Shown here piece after piece: positions 46,022 through 53,957 of a stretch of 64,000 bases of DNA. Location: assembly GCA_910585965.1 (NCBI GenBank), contig CAJUHH010000001.1:310001-374000 (forward strand), in the 5' to 3' direction. The translations under genes and the position numbers were made by a program. The stretch's first letter is position 1, and each line of letters starts with the position of its first letter. The notes under the pieces are model-generated. The model saw nothing but the letters and a program-made list of their open reading frames with translations. It searched no databases and was not told the origin of the DNA. This stretch comes from an uncultured Lachnospiraceae bacterium. GTDB taxonomy: Bacteria > Bacillota > Clostridia > Lachnospirales > Lachnospiraceae.

Positions 46022-46895
46022 CGGAAAAGAAAAGGAAGTAAAAGAAATTCCTTTTGAAATCATAGAGATAGGCGCTGTCAAAATGGATGAAGATTTTCGG
46101 TTGAAGGGCAGATTCAATCGTTTGGTTAAGCCGAGAATTTATCATGAGATGCATGATTTTACTAAAAAACTGATTCACATTAAAATGGAAGAACTGGAAA
46201 ATGAAGACTACTTTCCTGAGGTGATGGAGGAATTTTTAAAATGGTGCGGGGAAGATTATATTTTCTGCACCTGGGGGCCTCTTGACTTGACGGAACTGCA
46301 GAGAAATATGCGCTTTTACCATATGCCTCTTCTGGCCGACGGGCCGATTCCATTTTATGACGTGCAGAAATTATTCAGTATAGGATTTGAAGACCGAAAA
46401 ACGAGAAGGGCTTTGGAACATGCAGTGGATGTTCTTCAGATTGAAAAAGACATTCCTTTTCACCGAGCATTCAGCGATGCCTATTATACGGCGAAAGTTT
46501 TATCAAGGATTGAAGAGCCGGTATTGAAAAATTATTCTTTTGATGTATTTACTGCCCCAAAATCAAAGAAAGAAGAAGTAAAAATAATTTTTGACAATTA
46601 TATGAAATACATTACAAGGGAATTTGACAGCAGAGAAGAGATTCTTTCCAACAGGGAAGTCATGAGCATTAAGTGTTATATTTGCAGGAAAAATGTAAAG
46701 CGAAAAATGAGATGGTTTTCCGCAAATGGAAAATATTATTACAGTGCGGGTTATTGTGATAAACATGGTTATATAAAGGCGAAGGTAAGAATAAGGAAAT
46801 CGGAAAACCAAAAAATGTTTGCAATTAAAACTTTAAAATTTATTTCGGAAGAGGAAATGGATGCATTAAAAGAAAAAAGAAACAAATCAAAATAA
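45978..46895 (+). CDS. DEDDh 3'-5' exonuclease family protein with C-terminal zinc-ribbon-like domain
   Basis: A 305-residue protein. The exonuclease domain (1-185) has Asp7 and Glu9 in VFDLEWNQ, an internal Asp in TWGPLDLTELQRN, and the DEDDh end HRAFSDAYYTAKVL. The group is close to KapD/ERI-1-like RNases. The C-terminal part has CYICRKNVKRKMRWF and YCDKHGY, a possible zinc site, and is very basic, suggesting nucleic-acid binding. The start at 45978 has GGGGGGAG upstream and lies inside the end of the ABC ATPase gene. The downstream carboxypeptidase gene is convergent, seven bases away. Confidence 0.85.
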   Translation: MDYIVFDLEWNQSSNGKEKEVKEIPFEIIEIGAVKMDEDFRLKGRFNRLVKPRIYHEMHDFTKKLIHIKMEELENEDYFPEVMEEFLKWCGEDYIFCTWGPLDLTELQRNMRFYHMPLLADGPIPFYDVQKLFSIGFEDRKTRRALEHAVDVLQIEKDIPFHRAFSDAYYTAKVLSRIEEPVLKNYSFDVFTAPKSKKEEVKIIFDNYMKYITREFDSREEILSNREVMSIKCYICRKNVKRKMRWFSANGKYYYSAGYCDKHGYIKAKVRIRKSENQKMFAIKTLKFISEEEMDALKEKRNKSK

Positions 46896-46902
46896 TAGGT
46901 TG

Positions 46903-48378
46903 TTATTTCCTGAAATTCGGCCCTCTTCTTTTCAGCCATTTTTTCCGGCGGCGCTTTTCGAATAATCTATTTCGGCTACGTTTGGAAAAGCTGTAGTTCT
47001 GGATAAGAGATTTGGTAATAAACAGCAGAATCAGTATTCCTGCACCGATCAGGACAAAGAGGAGCAGTTTTTTGATATTAACAAAAATAATATTCCCATC
47101 GGTATTTTCTTCTTCCTCTTGTATATCGTTCGTGGGAGAATCGAAATCGTAGAAAGAAACCGCTTCTGTGGAAATATCCACGGAGGCGTTTCCTACATAT
47201 ACACCATTATAAGTATAGTCAATGCGGGCAATCTGGTTTTCATCTTCCGTATCATACGATATGGAAGATATGGTATCTTTAAAAACAGCTGTTTTAGGCA
47301 ATATAAGATAGCTGCTTTTATTTAAAGAAAGAATAGGCTTGGAGCTGCCGAAAATATCGTTGTTGGACTGGAAAAAATCCGCATTATTAATATTAAATTT
47401 TGTTTCATTTTCCGAAACATTTACAATTTCAAAGTTATTAAATCCATAATTAAGCAAATCTATCGTATCGGTAAACTGATAGGGCGATTCATCCTTCATA
47501 ACGACGCAGATCAGTTTCATCCCGTTTCGTTCCGCGCAGGTGACAAGAGTCTGCCGTGCCGTGTTCGTATAACCTGTCTTTCCCCCTATTAACCCTTCGT
47601 AGGAATATTCATGAGTCACTAATTTATTGTGGGTGCTGAGTATAAAGTCGTCCGGCTGGGTTTCGGTAGCTTCAAAATGGTGGGTGGGCGTTCCTGAGAT
47701 TTTCGTAAGCAGCTCATTCTGGAAAAACTTCCTTGCGATAACGGAAAGATCATAGGCAGAAGTATAGTGGTCATCGTTATGGAGGCCATGGGCGTTGGCA
47801 AAATGGGAATCCACGCATCCCAGTTCCCGTGCTTTTTCGTTCATAAGCCGGGCAAATTCGTCCATGCTGCCGCCGACATGTTCCGCGACCGCATTGGAAA
47901 CTTCATTGGCTGATACTAAGAGGATGCCGTAAAGGCACTCCTCCATAGGAAGGGATTCCCCCACATCAATCCCCATGTTAGAGCTTCCTCGTTCGATGGA
48001 AAATACAGCATCAGTAGAAAAAGTAACCATTTCATCCAGCGTGGAATTTTCCGCAGCAATCAAAGCGGTAAGAATTTTTGTGGTACTTGCCGGATATAAT
48101 TTTTCATGGATATTTTTGCTGTAGAGGATAACGCCGGTGTTGGCTTCCACAACAATCGCCGATTGGGCGCCGACGGCAGGGCCGGTCGGCCAGTTTTCGA
48201 TTTCGTTGGACTGGATGGGCAGCAACTTCCTGTTTTCCATAGCTTCTGCCAGTTCTTCCGGCTCGGAAGCCTGGGCGGACATGGAGCCTGCATAAAAAAT
48301 GAAAAGGGGCAGACATAAAGAAAGTGCTAAGAATTTCAGTTTGTTCTTGAATTTATAGAAAGAAAGGGATAATTTCAT
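46903..48378 (-). CDS. D-alanyl-D-alanine carboxypeptidase (PBP5/DacA family, S11)
   Basis: A 491-residue penicillin-binding protein from the ATG at 48378; upstream in-frame codons lack a ribosome site and homology. The signal peptide covers about 1-36, ending SAQA. Active-site motifs are STTK (Ser98, Lys101), SAN (156-158) and KTG in LIGGKTGYTNTARQT. It removes the terminal D-Ala from peptidoglycan stem peptides outside the membrane. Instead of a terminal amphipathic helix it ends in a transmembrane helix (LLLFVLIGAGILILLFI) and a strongly basic cytosolic tail (KRSRNRLFEKRRRKKWLKRR). Confidence 0.93.
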   Translation of the reverse strand: MKLSLSFYKFKNKLKFLALSLCLPLFIFYAGSMSAQASEPEELAEAMENRKLLPIQSNEIENWPTGPAVGAQSAIVVEANTGVILYSKNIHEKLYPASTTKILTALIAAENSTLDEMVTFSTDAVFSIERGSSNMGIDVGESLPMEECLYGILLVSANEVSNAVAEHVGGSMDEFARLMNEKARELGCVDSHFANAHGLHNDDHYTSAYDLSVIARKFFQNELLTKISGTPTHHFEATETQPDDFILSTHNKLVTHEYSYEGLIGGKTGYTNTARQTLVTCAERNGMKLICVVMKDESPYQFTDTIDLLNYGFNNFEIVNVSENETKFNINNADFFQSNNDIFGSSKPILSLNKSSYLILPKTAVFKDTISSISYDTEDENQIARIDYTYNGVYVGNASVDISTEAVSFYDFDSPTNDIQEEEENTDGNIIFVNIKKLLLFVLIGAGILILLFITKSLIQNYSFSKRSRNRLFEKRRRKKWLKRRGPNFRK

Positions 48379-48525
48379 TATTGTAATACTCCGAATAAAA
48401 TGAAAAAATAAACAGCAACATAAAAGCATAATATATCATACACTATTTCTTTAGGAAAACCAACTCTTTTCTTTTCTGCATAAAAGGTGTAAAATAGGCA
48501 AGATGGAAGAAAAGGAGCGGAAGGG

Positions 48526-49176
48526 ATGCGGTTAAGGAATATATCAGGATCCAGGGAAATCATAGGGGAAAGCGTGTTCGTAGTCCATAATCCGGAGGCA
48601 GGGAAAGGGAATTGGCAGAAGATTTTTGGGAATAATAATCCTATACACATTGAAATAGGAATGGGAAAAGGCCGGTTTCTGATGGATATGGCAAAAGCGT
48701 TTCCTTTGGTTAATTATGTGGGAATCGAAAAATATTCCAGCGTATTGCTCAGAGCGATCCAAAAGATGGAAAGGGAAGAGAAACCTCTTTCCAATGTCCG
48801 GTTTGTCAGAATGGATGCGGAAGCGATAGGAAGTGTATTCGGGGAAGGAGAAGTGGACAGGATTTATCTGAATTTTTCAGATCCCTGGCCAAAAGACAGG
48901 CATGCAAAACGGAGGCTTCCTTCCAGGGAGTTTCTTGCCCGGTATGCTGGAATATTGAAAGAAAGCGGACAGATCGAGTTCAAAACGGACAATAAGGATC
49001 TGTTCCAGTTTGCCTTAGGGGAGCTGGAACCGGCAGGCTGGGAGGCGCAAAAGGTCAGCTATGACCTGCATCGCGACGAGGACATGAAAAAGGGCAATAT
49101 TATGACGGAATACGAGGAAAGATTTTCTTCCATGGGAAATCCAATTTATAAATATATTATTGTGAAACGGCGCTGA
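48526..49176 (+). CDS. trmB: tRNA (guanine46-N7)-methyltransferase
   Basis: A 216-residue SAM-dependent methyltransferase. The SAM motif is IEIGMGKGRFLMDMA, and the substrate motif is NFSDPWPKDRHAKRRLPSREF with the catalytic Asp. EFKTDNKDLFQF is also typical. GGAGCGGAAGGG precedes the ATG. Divergent from the carboxypeptidase gene across a 147-base gap with no further gene. Confidence 0.96.
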   Translation: MRLRNISGSREIIGESVFVVHNPEAGKGNWQKIFGNNNPIHIEIGMGKGRFLMDMAKAFPLVNYVGIEKYSSVLLRAIQKMEREEKPLSNVRFVRMDAEAIGSVFGEGEVDRIYLNFSDPWPKDRHAKRRLPSREFLARYAGILKESGQIEFKTDNKDLFQFALGELEPAGWEAQKVSYDLHRDEDMKKGNIMTEYEERFSSMGNPIYKYIIVKRR

Positions 49177-49207
49177 AAAGCGGCAAGCAGAAAGAGAGGT
49201 ATGAATT

Positions 49208-49525
49208 ATGGAATACAAGTTTACATCGGCGAATTTTGAGGCGGAAGTGCTGAAATCGGAACTGCCGGTATTGGTAGATTTTTTTGCGGACTGGTGCGGC
49301 CCTTGCAAGATGATGGCTCCGATCGTGGAGAGCCTGGCGGGAAGCTATGAGGGCAAAGTAAAGGTTGGAAAGCTCAATATTGACGATGAAATGGAAATCG
49401 CGCAAAGGTACCGCGTTATGTCGATTCCTACTTTTATTATTTTTAAGGATGGGCAGGCGGTGGATGTCAGCGTGGGGGCAATGTCGAAAGAAGAGCTGGA
49501 AAAGAAGTTACAGAAAGTATGTTAA
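49208..49525 (+). CDS. trxA: thioredoxin
   Basis: A 105-residue thioredoxin. The active site is FFADWCGPCKMMAP with Cys30 and Cys33; the cis-Pro is in MSIPTFIIFKDG. Length and fold order are standard. Cytosolic disulfide reductase. Thirty-one bases after trmB, with AGAGG upstream. Confidence 0.96.
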   Translation: MEYKFTSANFEAEVLKSELPVLVDFFADWCGPCKMMAPIVESLAGSYEGKVKVGKLNIDDEMEIAQRYRVMSIPTFIIFKDGQAVDVSVGAMSKEELEKKLQKVC

Positions 49526-49542
49526 GTGGATAGAAGCATCTG

Positions 49543-49567
49543 CAAACACTCGCCGGGCGGGTGTTTG
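49543..49567 (+). terminator. hairpin after trxA
   Basis: CAAACAC-T-CG pairs with CG-G-GTGTTTG (ten pairs including one G-T) around CCGGG. The T-run after it is poor, so read-through into the antiporter operon is possible. Confidence 0.6.
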
Positions 49568-49609
49568 TTGCTGTCATGATACGGTTTTATAACGGAGAGG
49601 CGCATTTGT

Positions 49610-50071
49610 ATGTTTTTCTTATTTTTTCTTGTTTGGATCATTTTTAATGGGGCGGTGACAACAGAAATTGTTCTGTTCGGCTTGGCAATATCTTTGGCAA
49701 TGTATGCTTTTATCTGTAAGTTTATGAATTACAGCATATCCAGGGATATCGCGTATGGGAAAAGAGGGTTCCGCATTATACAGTATATTTGCGTATTGGT
49801 GTGGGAGATTGTAAAAGCTAATTTTGCGGTAATCAAATTGATTACTTCTTCCAAATATGACTTGGAGCCTGTACTCGTTCGGTTTAAAACGGACTTGAAG
49901 ACGAAACAGGCGCGGGTCATACTTGCCAATTCCATTACGCTGACTCCGGGCACGATTACGGTGACGTTGGAGGAGGATGAATACGTGGTGCATTGCTTAG
50001 ATAAAGAACTGGCGGAGGGAATGAACCATTCTATATTTGTAGAACTTTTGGAGAAGCTGGAAAGGATGTAA
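49610..50071 (+). CDS. mnhE: Mrp-type Na+/H+ antiporter subunit E
   Basis: A 153-residue subunit with two or three N-terminal helices (FFLFFLVWIIFNGAVTTEIVLFGLAIS), then the conserved WEIVKANFAVIKLI and ANSITLTPGTITVTLEEDEYVVHCLD of MnhE/MrpE. It anchors to the side of the Mrp complex. First gene of the ten-gene operon, 84 bases after trxA; mnhF follows after four bases. Corresponds in order to MbhA. Confidence 0.92.
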   Translation: MFFLFFLVWIIFNGAVTTEIVLFGLAISLAMYAFICKFMNYSISRDIAYGKRGFRIIQYICVLVWEIVKANFAVIKLITSSKYDLEPVLVRFKTDLKTKQARVILANSITLTPGTITVTLEEDEYVVHCLDKELAEGMNHSIFVELLEKLERM

Positions 50072-50075
50072 AAAG

Positions 50076-50417
50076 ATGGTAGTTACAGATACATTGACGA
50101 CATTGGAGACGGCATACCGGGCAGTTTATGTGGGCGCGCTGGTATTTCTCGCCCTTATGACCTTTCTTTGCCTGATACGCGCCGTAAAAGGACCGAGGGT
50201 GGCGGACAGGATTGTAGCAGTGAATATGATGGGGACGATGGTTATGGTAATGATAGCGATTCTTGCGCTTCTGTTAAAGGAGGGGTATCTGGTGGATATC
50301 TGCCTGATTTATGCCATGATCAGTTTTCTTGCCGTTATTGTATTGACGAAAGTATACATGGGGGTACATAGCGAGAAGAAGAACGCAAAGGAGGGAAGGC
50401 AGAATGGAAGTTTTTGA
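50076..50417 (+). CDS. mnhF: Mrp-type Na+/H+ antiporter subunit F
   Basis: A 113-residue, three-helix subunit. GPRVADRIVAVNMMGTMVMVMIAILALL and LVDICLIYAMISFLAVIVLTKVY are the family core. Corresponds to MbhB. Its 3' end overlaps mnhG by 14 bases. Confidence 0.92.
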   Translation: MVVTDTLTTLETAYRAVYVGALVFLALMTFLCLIRAVKGPRVADRIVAVNMMGTMVMVMIAILALLLKEGYLVDICLIYAMISFLAVIVLTKVYMGVHSEKKNAKEGRQNGSF

Positions 50418-50790
50418 ATGGCTTCGTTTCATCATAGGAACTGCCGTGCTGCTGTGCGGCCTTGCTATATTTGTCATTGAGATTTACGGTATCTTTCATT
50501 TGAAATATGTTTTAAACAGGATGCATGCGGCGGCCATGGGGGATACTCTTGGTATCAGCATATCTCTGATCGGGCTTATGATATTTTCCGGCCTTAACTT
50601 TACCACTTTGAAAATGGCCCTGATTATCGTATTTTTATGGTGCGCGTCGCCGGTATCGTCCCATTTGATTGCAAGGCTTGAAGTTTTTACCAACGACAGG
50701 CTGAAAAAATATTGTGAAACGGGGGCAGGGCTTTCGGAAGAAGGAAAGATTGTGCCGCTGCCGGAAAAAGACAGGGAGGATGGGAAATGA
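50404..50790 (+). CDS. mnhG: Mrp-type Na+/H+ antiporter subunit G
   Basis: A 128-residue subunit with three helices. The family pattern FVIEIYGIFHLKYVLNRMHAAAMGDTLGISISLIGLM matches MnhG (RLKDIYTRMHAATKATTLGV-like). It has a longer charged C-terminal tail than usual. Overlaps the next gene by four bases. Corresponds to MbhC. Confidence 0.9.
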   Translation: MEVFEWLRFIIGTAVLLCGLAIFVIEIYGIFHLKYVLNRMHAAAMGDTLGISISLIGLMIFSGLNFTTLKMALIIVFLWCASPVSSHLIARLEVFTNDRLKKYCETGAGLSEEGKIVPLPEKDREDGK

Positions 50791-51074
50791 AGGTTTTTCA
50801 GTATATCTTACTCAGTTTTTTGATTGTATGTGCTATATCGGTCAGCTTTTCCAAAAAGCTGTTGAATTCTATTTTGATTTTTATGTCTTACAGCCTTGTT
50901 ATGTCTATCATATGGATCTGCCTGGAATCGCCGGATCTTGCAATTACCGAGGCCGCAGTAGGGGCGGGGATAACGAGCGTGCTCTTTTTTGTCACGTTAA
51001 AAAAGATCCATGCCATTGAGGAAGAAAATAAGAAGGATGAAAAGGAAAGCATGATAGAACGCAGAAGGAGGTAA
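50787..51074 (+). CDS. MbhD-like subunit (DUF4040, split-off MrpA C-terminal module)
   Basis: A 95-residue protein with three helices. SPDLAITEAAVGAGITSVLFFVTLKKI is the hallmark of the MbhD domain, which in Bacillus-type Mrp is fused into the C-terminal part of MrpA. Here it is a separate gene, as in the archaeal Mbh operon. The C-terminus is charged and cytosolic. Confidence 0.85.
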   Translation: MKVFQYILLSFLIVCAISVSFSKKLLNSILIFMSYSLVMSIIWICLESPDLAITEAAVGAGITSVLFFVTLKKIHAIEEENKKDEKESMIERRRR

Positions 51075-51082
51075 GGCTGAAA

Positions 51083-52045
51083 ATGAGCAGAATAAAATCG
51101 GAGGATGAATATAAAAAGACAAAAGCCTTCCACTTTTTCCGTTGGCTTTCCGGGGAGAAAGATCCGTATATCGGGAATCTGGAAATGAAGCCCCAGGAGG
51201 AGTACATAACAGAGGAGGCATCGATCCGGGAGAGAATGCGGGAAAGCCAGATGGTGATGGATAAAGTATACAATACCAAATATAACAAATGGCAGATACT
51301 TTTCCGCCGTTTCTACCGGATCATGGCAGTCATGTTCTGCATCATGCTGGCCGGGCTGCTGTTATTTACGGTTTCTTATCTGCCGCCTACGGGCAATGCA
51401 TCCAATCCGGATAATAACGAAGTGGCCGAACGGTATATAGAAAAAGGCCTTCAGGAAACAGGGGCTGTCAATATCGTCACGGGAATGATATTGACTTACC
51501 GGGCGTTCGATACTTTTGGGGAAACAAATGTCCTTTTCATTGCAACTTGCTGCGTCATGATTATGTTGATGATAGAAGATGCGGAATTGAAAAAAGAAGA
51601 AGTCCTCGGCGACCGGCGTTTTGAGCCGAAAAACGATGCTATCCTTCAGGCAGCGGCTATGATCCTTGTGCCGGTGATCTTTATTTTCGGTATTTATATT
51701 ATATTGAACGGACATTTGTCTCCGGGCGGGGGATTTTCCGGGGGAGCGACGATAGGAGCGGGCATGATTCTGTATACCAGCGCTTTCGGCTTTAAGAAAA
51801 CGCAGCGTTTTTTTAATGAGAATATTTATAAGGTGACGAAGGTTTCCGCTTTATGTACTTATGGGCTGGTCGGGATCTATTATTATGTGACGGGCGCTAA
51901 CGGGATGGAAAACCATATCCCCTTGGGGATTCCCGGCCATATTGTCAGCGCGGGCATTATTTTTCCGATCAATATATGCGTAGGCATCGAAGTGGCATGT
52001 ACGATGTATGCCTTTTATGCATTATTCCGAAGAGGAGGGCTGTAA
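51083..52045 (+). CDS. MbhE-MnhB fusion subunit of the antiporter
   Basis: A 320-residue protein. Residues 1-75 are soluble and charged with no known domain. A helix at 80-98 and GLQETGAVNIVTGMILTYRAFDTFGETNVLF (122-152) form the MbhE module. Residues 185-318 are MnhB: ILNGHLSPGGGFSGGATIGAGMIL matches the NGH-PGGGF-GG motif. In Mrp, MbhE is part of MrpA and MrpB is separate; in Mbh, E and F are separate genes. Here the two are joined in one chain. Confidence 0.85.
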   Translation: MSRIKSEDEYKKTKAFHFFRWLSGEKDPYIGNLEMKPQEEYITEEASIRERMRESQMVMDKVYNTKYNKWQILFRRFYRIMAVMFCIMLAGLLLFTVSYLPPTGNASNPDNNEVAERYIEKGLQETGAVNIVTGMILTYRAFDTFGETNVLFIATCCVMIMLMIEDAELKKEEVLGDRRFEPKNDAILQAAAMILVPVIFIFGIYIILNGHLSPGGGFSGGATIGAGMILYTSAFGFKKTQRFFNENIYKVTKVSALCTYGLVGIYYYVTGANGMENHIPLGIPGHIVSAGIIFPINICVGIEVACTMYAFYALFRRGGL

Positions 52046-52047
52046 AG

Positions 52048-52422
52048 ATGGGAGCGAATTTATTCAATAATTACGGGGAAGCAGTGGCAATGATTTTGTT
52101 CGTGATCGGATGCGGCAATTTGATGCTGCAAAGTAATTTGATTAAAAAAATCATCGGATTGAATATTATGGATACGGCGGTATACCTGTTTTTGGCAGAA
52201 AAAGGTTATATTTCCGGGAGGGTGGCTCCCATCGTAGTGGATGGGATACAGAGCGTGGAAGCATATATTAACCCGGTGCCCAGCGGACTCGTATTGACAG
52301 GAATCGTAGTATCTGTGTCCGTATCCGCCCTGATGCTGTCTCTGACCATCCGACTGTACCAAAGGTATCATACCTTGGATCTGGATGAGATATCCCTTCA
52401 ATTAAAAAAGGAGGGTTTATAA
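52048..52422 (+). CDS. mnhC: Mrp-type Na+/H+ antiporter subunit C (NuoK-like)
   Basis: A 124-residue, three-helix subunit related to NuoK. It starts at ATG 52048 with AGGAGGG upstream (the frame is open further but overlaps the previous gene). LFVIGCGNLMLQSNLIKKIIGLNIMDTAVYLFL and PSGLVLTGIVVSVSVSALMLSLTIRLY are typical; the second helix lacks the Glu found in NuoK at some positions but keeps the family spacing. Two bases after the fusion gene. Confidence 0.9.
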   Translation: MGANLFNNYGEAVAMILFVIGCGNLMLQSNLIKKIIGLNIMDTAVYLFLAEKGYISGRVAPIVVDGIQSVEAYINPVPSGLVLTGIVVSVSVSALMLSLTIRLYQRYHTLDLDEISLQLKKEGL

Positions 52423-52425
52423 AAA

Positions 52426-53934
52426 ATGCAGGGACAAATAGAATCATTTGTTCAGAACTTTCCCTGCTTTTCCATTATGCTTTGTATGTTTGCCGGGATT
52501 ATCAGTTCTGCTTTTAAGGAAAAAATTGCAAGATTATTGAATATTATCGTGCTTGTTTTGAATATCGGCTTATCGGCGGCTGTTCTTTTGTATACGGTCG
52601 GGACGGGCGAATCTTATGTCTATGTCATGGGACGTTTTCCTGCCCCGTGGGGCAATGAACTGCGGGTAGGTATGCTGGAAACGGGACTTGCTTTGTTTTT
52701 CTGCGTGATTATGCTTTTCTGTCTGCTGGGAGGAAGACATAAACTGGTGCAGGAAGTGGAAGAAGGGAAACAGGGACTATATTATGTTCTGGCGGATTTA
52801 ATGTTAAGCTCGCTGCTGGCGCTGATTTATACCAATGACTTATTTACGGCCTATGTATTTGTGGAGATCAATACGATTTCGGCATGCGGTCTGATTATGA
52901 TCCGGCAGAACGGGCGAACCATTGAGGCAGCGGTTCGTTATATGATTATGAGCCTGCTCGGTTCCGGCTTGTTTTTGGTAGGAATCTGTATGTTGTATGA
53001 CCTGACCGGGCATCTGCTGATGTCCAATATTAAAATAGAAATTGCCCGCATTGTGGCAGAAGGCGCTTATCATCCGCCGCTGCTTGTGACGATCGCCATT
53101 ATATCCGTAGGGCTGGCGATTAAGAGCGCGTTATTTCCTTTTCATGCGTGGCTGCCGGATGCTTATGGATATTCCACAGTATCCTCTGCGGCAATTTTGT
53201 CCAGTCTGGTATCGAAGGGGTATATCTTTTTATTGTTTAAGATTATTTACAGGGTGATTGGGTTTGAGGTATTCCATGACAGCAAGATTGTCGATATTCT
53301 TTTTCTTTTTGGCCTGATGGGAATGGTATTCGGTTCCCTGAGCGCGATTAAGGAAAATGATATCCGCAGAATGATTGCTTTTTCTTCGGTGGCGCAGGTA
53401 GGGTATATTTATATGGGCATCGGCATGGGAACACAGGCGGGAATGGTAGCATCGGTTTTCCATGTCATTTCCCATGTGGCCACAAAATCCCTGCTCTTTA
53501 TTTCAGCGATCGGTCTGACGGATGTGTCAGGAGGCAGCAGAAAATTTATTGAGCTGACAGGATCCGGTTATCGGAATAAATGCGCCGGCGTGGCATTTTC
53601 GGTAGGGTCTTTATCCATGGTAGGCGTTCCTATGTTTTCCGGTTTTATCAGCAAGCTGCTGTTTTCCCAGGCGGCCGTGCAAAACGATGGAAAGATGCTC
53701 CCGACGTTGATCGTGCTCGGCATCAGCACGATATTGAATGCCATTTATTTTATGAAGACAGTGATCCGCATTTATACCCCGGTGGAAGAAGGGGAATATC
53801 CTACAGTACAGTGGCAGGATAATAAAATATATACGGCGGTTCTGATTTGTTTTGTGGTTTTAAATATATTGCTGGGCGTATGTTCCCAGCCGATTGTGGA
53901 CCTGATAGAGTCGGGGCTTAATATTTTTGCGTAG
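52426..53934 (+). CDS. antiporter-like subunit 1 (MnhD/NuoN-type)
   Basis: A 502-residue membrane protein with about 14 helices. The ion-path residues Glu147 (FVEINTISACGL) and Lys233 (VGLAIKSALFPFHAWLPDAYGYS) are present, with IRRMIAFSSVAQVGYI and HVISHVATKSLLF in the second half. This is the first of four large antiporter-type subunits and occupies the MbhH/MrpD position, three bases after mnhC. Confidence 0.92.
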   Translation: MQGQIESFVQNFPCFSIMLCMFAGIISSAFKEKIARLLNIIVLVLNIGLSAAVLLYTVGTGESYVYVMGRFPAPWGNELRVGMLETGLALFFCVIMLFCLLGGRHKLVQEVEEGKQGLYYVLADLMLSSLLALIYTNDLFTAYVFVEINTISACGLIMIRQNGRTIEAAVRYMIMSLLGSGLFLVGICMLYDLTGHLLMSNIKIEIARIVAEGAYHPPLLVTIAIISVGLAIKSALFPFHAWLPDAYGYSTVSSAAILSSLVSKGYIFLLFKIIYRVIGFEVFHDSKIVDILFLFGLMGMVFGSLSAIKENDIRRMIAFSSVAQVGYIYMGIGMGTQAGMVASVFHVISHVATKSLLFISAIGLTDVSGGSRKFIELTGSGYRNKCAGVAFSVGSLSMVGVPMFSGFISKLLFSQAAVQNDGKMLPTLIVLGISTILNAIYFMKTVIRIYTPVEEGEYPTVQWQDNKIYTAVLICFVVLNILLGVCSQPIVDLIESGLNIFA

Positions 53935-53957
53935 CGGATCGCGGAAAAGAGGCAGAT

